Notes: generated by a model not told the origin, from the letters alone. 9,020 nt of DNA from Flavobacteriales bacterium (GCA_027031025.1 JALVEJ010000209.1:1-9020); one strand, 5' to 3'; positions 1 through 4,862 are shown, counted from the stretch's first letter. Translations and numbers: made by a program.

Positions 1-295
1 GCAGCTCCTTGAAGGTATTCATGGACTTGACGAATTTAACAATGTCTGTCTTGTGATCTACGACTTTGATTGTTTTCTCGTTCATTCTAAATACAAGGGG
101 ATTTGACTCTCTAACGTAATCAACTAAAATCACGTCAGGTAGGATAATAAACCAGTATTCTCCAAAATAGCTGACTGTTGCGTATTTCCTGTATCTTTCA
201 TCAATGACTTTCAGAATTTCACGATCTGTGATAGAATTACTCCACATTTCGTTAAGTGTTGTGGTGCTGCCCCTTGTGGGCGGTTTCTTTTTCAT
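1..295 (-). CDS. Hypothetical protein, 3' end beyond the window edge
   Basis: An open frame starts at ATG 295 and runs leftward for 98 codons to the window edge without a stop. The N-terminus reads MKKKPPTRGSTTTLNEMW and is followed by mixed alpha/beta sequence with an aromatic stretch near residues 42-50 (YFGEYWFII). A Shine-Dalgarno sequence (AGGAGGG on the minus strand) lies a few bases upstream. The start overlaps the stop of the resolvase gene by four bases (ATGA), so the two are probably translationally coupled. I recognise no family. Its place at the end of the leftward early operon suggests a phage DNA-metabolism or regulatory role, but that is inference from context only. Coding status is well supported by the overlap, the ribosome site and the open frame. 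Confidence 0.75.
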   Translation of the reverse strand, partial: MKKKPPTRGSTTTLNEMWSNSITDREILKVIDERYRKYATVSYFGEYWFIILPDVILVDYVRESNPLVFRMNEKTIKVVDHKTDIVKFVKSMNTFKEL

Positions 296-594
296 CTCTT
301 GCCCTCCTTCATTTTTTTAATAAAATCTTCAATTGTCATCACCACTAAAACAGGCTTTCTGTTTGCTTTGATAAATAAATAATCATTACCTTCAAGCCAG
401 TCGTAGATCTGCTTAAAGCCGTCTTTCCTGGCTTTCACTTCTGCTTTTAAACTGCCGTCAATGATAATGTCTCCTTTGAATCCTTCTGCAGCTCCAGACA
501 AAGGCACTCTTTTTGCCGGTATGCCGTTTTCTTTGAGATAGTTCACGATTTCCCTTTCCACCCTGTTGCCTTTGTTTCTTTGCATTCTGCCCAT
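292..594 (-). CDS. Hjc-like Holliday junction resolvase (PD-(D/E)XK fold)
   Basis: This 100-aa protein has the layout of archaeal Hjc-type resolvases found in some phages. These metal-dependent nucleases cut four-way DNA junctions during recombination and replication. Visible motifs are the basic N-terminal segment with Glu13 (KGNRVERE, residues 8-15), a basic/Gly loop (KRVPLSGAAEGFKGD, 28-42) that ends in Asp42, and the Glu52-Val-Lys54 signature (AEVKAR). Together these give the E...D...ExK active site. The C-terminal half (YDWLEGNDYLFIKANRKP) fits the later strands of the Hjc fold. Length is slightly below the usual 110-140 aa. The start is ATG 594, which shares one base with the upstream stop (TAATG); an in-frame ATG at 585 is the alternative. 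It sits in the leftward early operon behind the CII-like gene. Another PD-(D/E)XK nuclease specificity cannot be excluded. Confidence 0.82.
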   Translation of the reverse strand: MGRMQRNKGNRVEREIVNYLKENGIPAKRVPLSGAAEGFKGDIIIDGSLKAEVKARKDGFKQIYDWLEGNDYLFIKANRKPVLVVMTIEDFIKKMKEGKR

Positions 595-1055
595 TACTTT
601 GCCAACCTCTCTGCTGTGTGTATTGTTTCAAGTATCTTTTCTATAGCCTCAAGTCCTTCTTTTTTGATCCTCTCTGCTTCTGCTTTTGTGATTTTGCTGT
701 CTATTGCTGCGTTTCCTATGCTGTCTATGAATTCTGAAAATTCCTGTAAGCTGGCAGCTGTTTTCTTGGATAAAATTGGGAAACTATGAGCGTCTATCTC
801 AGGTAGTTTGAATACTGCATAACCTGACCAGGAGGCTAACTTTCTTAATGCTTTTTCTGGTTTTGTCTTTCTCCAGAGTCCTATAAATGCAGATAAAGAA
901 GGAACTTTGTCGTCATATAGATAGTGAGATATTGAATGTTTTGATACTCCAACCAGTTCTGCAAGATCCTCAATCGTATATCCTTTTTCTCTTGCTTCTA
1001 AAATGATGTCTTCAGTTATTTCTTTAGCAAAATCTCTGAATACCTGTTTACACAT
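594..1055 (-). CDS. CII-like phage regulatory protein (Phage_CP76-like, HTH)
   Basis: The 153-aa product has an N-terminal helix-turn-helix around residues 25-48 (YTIEDLAELVGVSKHSISHY). It also has a long C-terminal helical region (about 98-152, including AAIDSKITKAEAERIKKE). This pattern matches the Phage_CP76 'CII' regulator family, DNA-binding proteins of temperate phages. The frame is open back to 1181, but I choose ATG 1055 because the minus strand carries AGGGGA about six bases before it. The ATG at 1124 has no ribosome site, and part of that extension overlaps the upstream terminator. The resulting length fits the family. It lies downstream of the Cro-like gene and its terminator, the same order as lambda cro-tR1-cII, so it may be expressed mainly by readthrough. 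Which promoters it acts on is not visible. The family assignment is from recall of the pattern and is moderately sure. Confidence 0.72.
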   Translation of the reverse strand: MCKQVFRDFAKEITEDIILEAREKGYTIEDLAELVGVSKHSISHYLYDDKVPSLSAFIGLWRKTKPEKALRKLASWSGYAVFKLPEIDAHSFPILSKKTAASLQEFSEFIDSIGNAAIDSKITKAEAERIKKEGLEAIEKILETIHTAERLAK

Positions 1056-1150
1056 TTTTATCCCCTGTAGTGTATTTATTTGCTTTATTTCCTCCCTGAT
1101 TTTTCTGTTTGGCCGGGCTACCATAATCAACAAGGAGGGTCGCTGATGGT

Positions 1151-1177
1151 AAAAAAAGAGGCAGGCAACAACCTGCC
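1151..1177 (-). terminator. Intrinsic terminator between Cro-like and CII-like genes
   Basis: Read on the minus strand, GGCAGG-TTGTTG-CCTGCC forms a 6-bp GC-rich stem with a 6-nt loop. It is followed after two bases by seven T's (stem 1160-1177, T tract 1151-1157). It lies about 45 bp after the Cro-like stop and about 95 bp before the CII-like start. It would therefore cut transcription from the leftward early promoter, in the position of lambda tR1. On the plus strand the run is A's on the wrong side, so it acts on leftward transcription only. Confidence 0.75.
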
Positions 1178-1204
1178 CCATTCAATGGAGGTACCGCAAC
1201 CACC

Positions 1205-1220
1205 GGGAGGGAGGGAGGGG
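1205..1220 (+). other. G-quadruplex motif, GGGAGGGAGGGAGGGG
   Basis: Four G runs of three or more are separated by single A's, directly beside the Cro-like stop codon (1221-1223). This fits the most stable class of parallel quadruplex motif and stands out in AT-rich sequence. The G strand is the template for leftward transcription. The leftward mRNA carries the C-rich complement, which resembles a Rho-loading site. Confidence 0.7.
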
Positions 1221-1484
1221 TCATTTGGTCGCTCCTACTGGATCTTTGTTCAAATATTCTTCTATCTCTTCTCTATATTTCTCCGGAAATATCAACCACT
1301 CGGCTTTTATCTCTCCATTTGTGGCTTGCTCTATGGCAAGGGCATGCCTCTCTGTAGGAAGCCTTTCTCCGGTTTCAATGTAAGAGATAACAGGTTGAGG
1401 AATACCAGTAATGTCGCCAAACTCTTTTTGGTTAACGTTATTTCTTTTTCTCCAAGTTTTTATAAGTTTGCTTTGAATATTCAT
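1221..1484 (-). CDS. Cro-like helix-turn-helix regulator
   Basis: This 87-aa protein carries an XRE/Cro-type HTH at about residues 5-45 (TWRKRNNVNQKEFGDITGIP then PVISYIETGERLP). It continues with TERHALAIEQATNGEIKAEW, a pattern typical of small Cro/YdaS-type phage regulators. The frame is open upstream to 1664, but ATG 1484 is chosen. It follows a perfect AGGAGG six bases upstream and lies just downstream of a strong promoter (1504-1532). The longer version would run through that promoter and all three operators. It diverges from the S24 repressor gene and is the first gene of the leftward early operon, so a Cro role (turning off the repressor during lytic growth) is the natural inference. 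It probably binds the same operators, but the sequence does not prove this. Confidence 0.85.
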   Translation of the reverse strand: MNIQSKLIKTWRKRNNVNQKEFGDITGIPQPVISYIETGERLPTERHALAIEQATNGEIKAEWLIFPEKYREEIEEYLNKDPVGATK

Positions 1485-1503
1485 GTCCAACCTCCTGCGG
1501 ATA

Positions 1504-1532
1504 AATATATAACACATTGTTATTTTTGTCAA
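1504..1532 (-). promoter_or_regulatory. Leftward early promoter (pR-like) of the Cro-like operon
   Basis: On the minus strand a consensus -35 TTGACA (1532-1527) and a -10 TATATT (1509-1504) are separated by exactly 17 bp. Transcription should start near 1497, giving a short leader that contains the AGGAGG of the Cro-like gene. The operator at 1509-1523 fills most of the spacer and touches the -10 box. Confidence 0.85.
1509..1523. promoter_or_regulatory. Operator OR1, ATAACA-CAT-TGTTAT
   Basis: A perfect 6+6 dyad with a 3-bp centre lies inside the spacer of the leftward early promoter. It matches the other perfect sites at 1575-1589 and 4199-4213. Binding here would block polymerase at the -10 box. 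Confidence 0.82.
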
Positions 1533-1549
1533 TTTTCTAAACTTGAGAT

Positions 1550-1564
1550 ATAACAGATAGTTTT
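1550..1564. promoter_or_regulatory. Degenerate operator OR2, ATAACA-GAT-AGTTTT
   Basis: One half-site is perfect and the other matches 4 of 6 positions. It lies between the two promoter-embedded sites, with centres 41 bp and 25 bp away. It could be a weak or cooperative site. Chance occurrence in AT-rich DNA is possible. Confidence 0.45.
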
Positions 1565-1592
1565 TGTTTAGCTGATAACATTTTGTTATATT
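1564..1592 (+). promoter_or_regulatory. Repressor promoter (pRM-like), self-regulated
   Basis: TTGTTT (1564-1569), a 17-bp spacer and TATATT (1587-1592) form a rightward promoter with a poor -35 and a good -10. The start would be near 1599, just ahead of the repressor gene. The operator at 1575-1589 occupies the spacer in exactly the same register as at the rightward early promoter (5 bp after the -35, overlapping the first three bases of the -10). This points to autorepression. Confidence 0.68.
1575..1589. promoter_or_regulatory. Operator OR3, ATAACA-TTT-TGTTAT
   Basis: A perfect 15-bp dyad of the same family lies in the spacer of the repressor promoter. Occupation by the S24 repressor or the Cro-like protein would shut off repressor synthesis. 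Confidence 0.82.
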
Positions 1593-1626
1593 TACAAACA
1601 AGATTGAGGGATTGACGGTGGTATTA

Positions 1627-2277
1627 ATGGAGATTTCCAAAGAAGGAATCGCAAGAAGGATCAAAGAAATACGGAAAAAGAAAGGTATTAGTCAGCTTGA
1701 ATTGGCTAATAAATTAGGGTTTTCTCAAGCATATATTGCAATGATAGAAAAAGGAAAAAGAGATATAGACACCGAACTGCTAAACAAAATCGCCCAAGCA
1801 CTTGGAGTCAGTGTAGCGGAGTTGTTATCCAGCCCTGAAGAGAAGAAAACTATAGAAGTAGAGAAAAGAACCGATCTTGTAATATTGCCAGTATATTCAG
1901 GAGTGCCAGCCTCAGGATTTGAAGGTGGAGATGTGGAGCTAATAGACTATCTACCAACCCCCAGAGAAATGCTTCAGGGGATCCCAGAGAATAGAGTAGC
2001 CTGGGTCAAAGTTCTGGGAGACTCAATGGAACCGAAAGTAAAAAAAGGAGACATGATCCTTGTAGCAGACGGAAGTTATGTTAGCATAAAAAACGGGGAT
2101 CTTGTTGTAGCAGTTATGGATGGAGAAAAGACATTAAAACGATTTTACGATAAAGGAGACTTTATTCTGCTCCAGCCAGAAAACGAAAGATATGAGCCTC
2201 TAATAATCAGAAAAGAAGAATTAAAAGAAAAGCCGTTGTATCTATATAAGGTTCTTGGAGTGTTTAGGAGATATTAA
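1627..2277 (+). CDS. CI/LexA-like phage repressor (HTH + S24 peptidase)
   Basis: The 216-aa protein joins an XRE HTH (about residues 8-62, including ISQLELANKLGFSQAYIAMI) to an S24/LexA-type C-terminal domain. The catalytic Ser133 lies in GDSMEP and the general-base Lys171 in KTLKRF, both at the usual positions. Such repressors hold the prophage silent and are inactivated by RecA-stimulated self-cleavage between the two domains. The expected cleavage motif (Ala-Gly or Cys-Gly) reads ASG at residues 95-97, so the bond would be Ser-Gly, which is atypical. Start choice is open: ATG 1627 follows GGTGG by five bases, GTG 1618 follows GAGGG by seven, and TTG 1612 is too close to that site. It is transcribed away from the Cro-like gene and is the likely ligand of the ATAACA-N3-TGTTAT operators. 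Confidence 0.92.
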   Translation: MEISKEGIARRIKEIRKKKGISQLELANKLGFSQAYIAMIEKGKRDIDTELLNKIAQALGVSVAELLSSPEEKKTIEVEKRTDLVILPVYSGVPASGFEGGDVELIDYLPTPREMLQGIPENRVAWVKVLGDSMEPKVKKGDMILVADGSYVSIKNGDLVVAVMDGEKTLKRFYDKGDFILLQPENERYEPLIIRKEELKEKPLYLYKVLGVFRRY

Positions 2278-2319
2278 AGATCGTAATCCCACCATCATTT
2301 AGGACAGTTTTAACAATAT

Positions 2320-3180
2320 TTAGGCAAATCTTGTAACTTCTATAGATTCAAACAGTTTATTTGCACCTTTTTGTTGCATGTCATATAAAGAAAACAAAAA
2401 ATATCTCCATATAAGCTCTTGTCTTTTAGTCTTATTTTTTAAAAGCTCTACTTTTAGACCAAGGTCTTTGGCATCTTTCCATGTGATAGGTTTCCCATGA
2501 GATAAATATTCTCTTGCATCAGCTAATTTTTTTGCAATACTGTCAGCTAATTCAGGATTTTCTTTAAGCATGTACTTCCTTAAAAAGGTTTTAGCAATAT
2601 TTTCAGATCGTTCAATTGCCTTAAAAGCAAAATCTAATGTTGCGGGATCTATATGCTGTAAAAGATATGCTAAGGCTGGGGTTGGCTCTTTTTGATTTAA
2701 AAGAAGAGCTACTCCATCAATAATAGACTGTGCAGGTCTCCATATATCTCCTGAGGGGGTCTTTAGTCTTATTTGAGGGTCTATGGGTCCAAGTTCTGCA
2801 TTTTCTGTCATGAATATTTTATTAGCTCCTATGGAGATCATTGTTGCTGCAGACTTTGCTCTGTCAGGAAGGATAACATAGAATTTTTTAGCCCTACCTC
2901 TTAAAATTTCTACAATCTTTTCTGCTGTATCTGGATCTCCACCAGGACTATAAAGAATTAAAGATAAACTATTAATTTTCTTTCCGAGGTGGTATATAAC
3001 CTCTTCAATATATATAGAATCTTCTGCAGAAATAGGAGCATTAGGTGATATATAAGTTATAGAATATGTTCTAAATGCTTTATTTATTGCCTCAAGAAAT
3101 TCTCTTCTCAGGTATCTTGGTTGATGTTCAGCATAATACAGTGGAGTGTAATTTCTTATTTTGTCTATATCTATAGGCAT
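2320..3180 (-). CDS. SDH-family Clp-fold serine protease
   Basis: This 286-aa protein matches the serine dehydrogenase proteinase (SDH) family, related to ClpP and SppA. In order it shows the oxyanion-type strand LILYSPGGDPDTAE (about 74-87), the nucleophile elbow DRAKSAATMIS with Ser110, and the conserved GPIDPQ (131-136). Near the C-terminus it has LSHGKPIT with His228. There is no signal peptide or membrane segment, so it should be cytoplasmic. Substrates of the family are poorly known. Its start overlaps the stop of the coiled-coil gene (TAATG), so the pair is translationally coupled. It converges with the repressor gene inside the immunity region, where lambda holds rexAB and where many temperate phages hold lysogen-expressed cargo. 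A role in excluding other phages is a hypothesis from position, not something visible in the protein. Family call is firm, biological role is not. Confidence 0.87.
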   Translation of the reverse strand: MPIDIDKIRNYTPLYYAEHQPRYLRREFLEAINKAFRTYSITYISPNAPISAEDSIYIEEVIYHLGKKINSLSLILYSPGGDPDTAEKIVEILRGRAKKFYVILPDRAKSAATMISIGANKIFMTENAELGPIDPQIRLKTPSGDIWRPAQSIIDGVALLLNQKEPTPALAYLLQHIDPATLDFAFKAIERSENIAKTFLRKYMLKENPELADSIAKKLADAREYLSHGKPITWKDAKDLGLKVELLKNKTKRQELIWRYFLFSLYDMQQKGANKLFESIEVTRFA

Positions 3181-3404
3181 TAAAAAAGACCTCTAAGAGT
3201 AAAAAATCTTTGAGCATGTTTTTTGTCTTCTTCATACTTTTTCAATAATTTGTTAGCTTCTTCTACAAATTCATTCATCTTTCTAATTTGCTCATTCAAG
3301 TATTCAAAATATTCTTTATTTTCCTCTTTTATCTCTTCAATCCTTTTTAATCTTTTCTTCAAGATCTCTATTTCTGCTTCATTAACTTTGGCGGTTTCAA
3401 GCAC
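3180..3404 (-). CDS. Small coiled-coil protein, partner of the SDH protease
   Basis: The 74-aa product is almost wholly charged helix (Glu and Lys with regular Ile/Leu, about residues 8-64), which predicts a coiled coil. It ends in a short hydrophobic/basic tail, FFTLRGLF. I choose GTG 3404 because GGAGG lies eight bases before it. Upstream in-frame TTG codons at 3419 and 3425 have no usable ribosome site. It overlaps the protease start by one base (TAATG), which suggests near-equal production and possibly a complex. It might serve as an adaptor, inhibitor or oligomerising subunit of the protease. No family is recognised, so the function is unknown and the partnership is inferred from coupling. 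Confidence 0.78.
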   Translation of the reverse strand: MLETAKVNEAEIEILKKRLKRIEEIKEENKEYFEYLNEQIRKMNEFVEEANKLLKKYEEDKKHAQRFFTLRGLF

Positions 3405-3436
3405 CTTTATCACCTCCAAATACAAAAACTGTTTTT

Positions 3437-3472
3437 TATTTTATTATTTTTGTTTTCTATTTTATTATTTTT
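3437..3472. repeat. Two 15-bp AT-rich direct repeats, 21-bp period
   Basis: TATTTTATTATTTTT occurs at 3437-3451 and again, identical, at 3458-3472. The two copies lie on the same face of the helix (two turns), in the leader or promoter region of the coiled-coil/protease pair. They may be a regulator binding site or an UP-element-like stretch. The low complexity makes chance possible. Confidence 0.5.
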
Positions 3473-3502
3473 CAAAACTAACTTTATGAGAAAGAGCATC
3501 TG

Positions 3503-3531
3503 TTGTCAAGCTACTATATATTGTGTATATT
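3503..3531 (+). promoter_or_regulatory. Rightward promoter of the 99-aa gene
   Basis: TTGTCA (3503-3508), a 17-bp spacer and TATATT (3526-3531) give a good sigma-70-type promoter with a start near 3538. That leaves a leader of about 57 bases before ATG 3595. The left arm of a perfect inverted repeat fills the spacer. Confidence 0.68.
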
Positions 3532-3557
3532 TTGCTATATTCAATATATAGTAGCTT
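3508..3557. repeat. Perfect 16-bp inverted repeat around overlapping promoters
   Basis: AAGCTACTATATATTG (3508-3523) and its exact reverse complement (3542-3557) flank an 18-bp centre. The left arm lies between the -35 and -10 of the rightward promoter. The right arm is just past the expected start point. Because that transcript would start inside the centre, it would not contain both arms, so the dyad most likely acts as DNA, as an operator. It does not resemble the ATAACA operator. Confidence 0.8.
3515..3544 (-). promoter_or_regulatory. Possible opposing promoter toward the protease module
   Basis: On the minus strand TTGAAT (3544-3539), an 18-bp spacer and TATATA (3520-3515) could start leftward transcription near 3508. 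This would cover the coiled-coil and protease genes. It overlaps the rightward promoter so fully that both could not be occupied at once. AT-rich sequence makes such matches easy, so this is tentative. Confidence 0.38.
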
Positions 3558-3594
3558 TCATTAGATAAAAGAATCAAAAAGAGGGAGGGTTGCT

Positions 3595-3894
3595 ATGGAC
3601 TTCCAAGATATTGTTAAAGACCTGTCAACTATCAACAAAAAGTATTTGTTTTTTAAAGAGATGGAAGATCTGTTAATTGAAAGAATTTCAGAAGTTTTAG
3701 AAAAATTCCCACAGATAATAGAACAAAGAAAAATGTACATTTCCATAGACTTGGAAGTCCATAACAGCTTAAAAAACTTATTTTTAAAAGATGAATTCAC
3801 TAACAACATTCTCCTTCCGTCAATAAGCATTCTTATTCAGAATTTCTTTTATCTGGTAAACCTTGATAAAGAGCTATCCTCGCATAAAGGTTAA
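3595..3894 (+). CDS. Possible ribbon-helix-helix regulator, 99 aa
   Basis: The start ATG 3595 follows GGAGGG by six bases. Residues 1-46 are helical and charged. The C-terminal half reads like a ribbon-helix-helix unit: a short strand (MYISIDLEV, 47-55), a first helix (HNSLKNLFLKD), a turn, and a second helix beginning PSISILIQNF (75-84). RHH proteins are dimeric repressors that bind inverted or direct repeats by inserting the strand into the major groove. A perfect inverted repeat sits over this gene's promoter, which would suit autoregulation. The RHH call rests on pattern only and could be wrong. The last 62 bp overlap the 3' end of the convergent 94-aa gene. It lies in the immunity region between the two operator clusters. 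Confidence 0.72.
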   Translation: MDFQDIVKDLSTINKKYLFFKEMEDLLIERISEVLEKFPQIIEQRKMYISIDLEVHNSLKNLFLKDEFTNNILLPSISILIQNFFYLVNLDKELSSHKG

Positions 3895-4117
3895 ACAGAT
3901 CTACAGTAACAGCCTTATAAACACTTTCAGGGATCATATCTCTGCTTGTTACTTCCCTTATTATCTCTGAAGATTCTTTTATGGCCTTTAGAACTGTTTC
4001 TTTATCAACTTCAGATAACGCATTAGCCTTCTCATAAGCCCTGATATAAACATCAATCAACTCCGTGAAAAACGGATGTATCACATCCACAAGCAAATCT
4101 GGTTTTTCCTTTTCCAT
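3833..4117 (-). CDS. Hypothetical helical protein, 94 aa
   Basis: ATG 4117 is chosen because a perfect AGGAGG lies eight bases upstream on the minus strand. An in-frame TTG at 4123 is too close to that site. The protein is acidic and probably all-helical (LLVDVIHPFFTELIDVYI, then SEVDKETVLKAIKESSEII), with no membrane segment and no recognised motif. It is the gene nearest the left operator region and is transcribed leftward, away from the rightward early operon. A weak promoter, TTGTTA-N16-TATATG (4172-4145), has its -35 inside the operator at 4166-4180, so the same repressor may control it. Its 3' end overlaps that of the convergent 99-aa gene by 62 bp. Function unknown. Confidence 0.75.
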   Translation of the reverse strand: MEKEKPDLLVDVIHPFFTELIDVYIRAYEKANALSEVDKETVLKAIKESSEIIREVTSRDMIPESVYKAVTVDLFNLYARIALYQGLPDKRNSE

Positions 4118-4144
4118 CCTCAAATCCTCCTAATCCCTTTGTTT

Positions 4145-4172
4145 CATATAGTTTAGCATAGAAAAATAACAA
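4145..4172 (-). promoter_or_regulatory. Possible leftward promoter of the 94-aa gene
   Basis: On the minus strand TTGTTA (4172-4167), a 16-bp spacer and TATATG (4150-4145) precede the gene by about 28 bases. The -35 lies within the operator at 4166-4180. The match is modest. An extended -10-like TGCTAAACT nearby is an alternative. Confidence 0.4.
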
Positions 4173-4180
4173 TTTGTTAA
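4166..4180. promoter_or_regulatory. Operator OL2, ATAACA-ATT-TGTTAA
   Basis: This operator-family dyad matches 11 of 12 half-site positions. It lies just upstream of the -35 of the rightward early promoter, centred 33 bp from the perfect site OL1. It could support cooperative binding and may also control the leftward 94-aa gene. Confidence 0.72.
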
Positions 4181-4187
4181 AAAAGAC

Positions 4188-4216
4188 TTGACACACATAT
4201 AACAAGTTGTTATATT
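4188..4216 (+). promoter_or_regulatory. Rightward early promoter (pL-like) of the recombination operon
   Basis: A consensus -35 TTGACA (4188-4193) and TATATT (4211-4216) are separated by 17 bp, the same hexamers and spacing as the leftward early promoter. Transcription would start near 4223 and run across the antisense strand of the membrane gene into the HU and Bet genes. The operator at 4199-4213 fills the spacer. Confidence 0.85.
4199..4213. promoter_or_regulatory. Operator OL1, ATAACA-AGT-TGTTAT
   Basis: A perfect 15-bp dyad begins 5 bp after the -35 and overlaps the first three bases of the -10 box. This is the same register as OR3. It is the main candidate site for silencing the rightward early operon in a lysogen. 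Confidence 0.85.
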
Positions 4217-4233
4217 AATACACAACAAGCCAA

Positions 4234-4249
4234 AAGGAGAGGTTAGATG
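4234..4249 (+). other. Orphan ribosome site and ATG behind the rightward early promoter
   Basis: AAGGAGAGG (4234-4242) is followed after four bases by ATG 4247, about 25 bases into the expected transcript. The frame stays open to 4951 but consists of the antisense of the membrane gene and then the HU leader. It therefore does not look like a real protein. This may be the surviving start of a replaced first gene, or a leader that is translated only in part. Confidence 0.5.
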
Positions 4250-4816
4250 TTAGCTGCAACCCAGAGCGGATTTAAGTTTATCTATGGAATCCAGATGAAG
4301 GGTAAGGTTAGAGAGTTTCTGGTCAACATCAGCCCATTTAGACATATCCAGGTTTTCAATATCAACAGGAACATAAACGATACGCTCCAGCTTGACGTCA
4401 ACAGAGTAAAAGGCAACATCAATGCCATCAACATTGCAAACAAATTCGGGTTTCCCAAAATACTGTATCCATTTGGTTCTTTCAGTAAGAGATCCTTTGA
4501 AGAAGGAGAAAGAGTATTTACCGGTATCAAGAACCACAAATCTGAAATAGATAAGCAAAACAAAGATGTAGAGAGAAAGAATAATTCCCTTATAGACAGA
4601 TTCAGTTTTCAAGCTTTCAATCAGGAAGACAGGGATAACTACAATCCAGATAAGTGTGACGTATCCAAAGAAAACACCAAGAGCAGAATTTTTGCGATTA
4701 ACAAAATTATCAAACAAATTAGTCAACCTCCCTTTAAAAATGAATCCAATCAGGGAGGCGATGGCAGTTGTAGTGAGGGCTACAACGAATTGTGCGAGGA
4801 AATCCTTAACATTCAT
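4250..4816 (-). CDS. Membrane protein with three predicted TM segments, antisense to the early transcript
   Basis: The 188-aa protein has three hydrophobic segments, at about residues 8-27, 46-66 and 76-96. A soluble, probably cytoplasmic C-terminal domain (about 98-188) contains strands such as EFVCNVDGIDVAFYSVDV. I prefer ATG 4816, which has GGAGGTGG five to six bases upstream, over ATG 4843, which has none. It reads leftward within the rightward early operon and ends two bases from the orphan ATG at 4247-4249. A -10 box (TATAAT, 4868-4863) gives it a likely promoter of its own. This suggests expression in the lysogen, when the rightward promoter is silent. Phage membrane proteins in such places are often superinfection-exclusion factors, but no family is recognised here and that role is inference. 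Confidence 0.82.
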   Translation of the reverse strand: MNVKDFLAQFVVALTTTAIASLIGFIFKGRLTNLFDNFVNRKNSALGVFFGYVTLIWIVVIPVFLIESLKTESVYKGIILSLYIFVLLIYFRFVVLDTGKYSFSFFKGSLTERTKWIQYFGKPEFVCNVDGIDVAFYSVDVKLERIVYVPVDIENLDMSKWADVDQKLSNLTLHLDSIDKLKSALGCS

Positions 4817-4862
4817 AATGCCACCTCCAAAGGGTTTTGTCAATCACCATCGTCTCCCTTTC

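Noticed and set aside
1056..1181. Longer N-terminus for the CII-like protein (start at 1124 or 1181)
   Set aside because: No ribosome site precedes these starts and part of the extension overlaps the terminator. ATG 1055 has AGGGGA at good spacing.
1146..1553. A rightward frame with GGAGGG and ATG at 1146
   Set aside because: It is antisense to the well-supported Cro-like gene and covers the leftward terminator and promoter. The peptide has no protein-like pattern beyond the first codons.
1485..1664. Longer N-terminus for the Cro-like protein
   Set aside because: The extension would translate the leftward promoter and operators; ATG 1484 has a perfect AGGAGG.
2278..2319. Bidirectional terminator between the convergent repressor and protease genes
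   Set aside because: No stable GC stem with a T run is visible on either strand in this 42-bp gap.
4166..4213. The operator dyads as terminators of the leftward membrane gene
   Set aside because: Stems are only six AT-rich pairs. The promoter register explains them far better.
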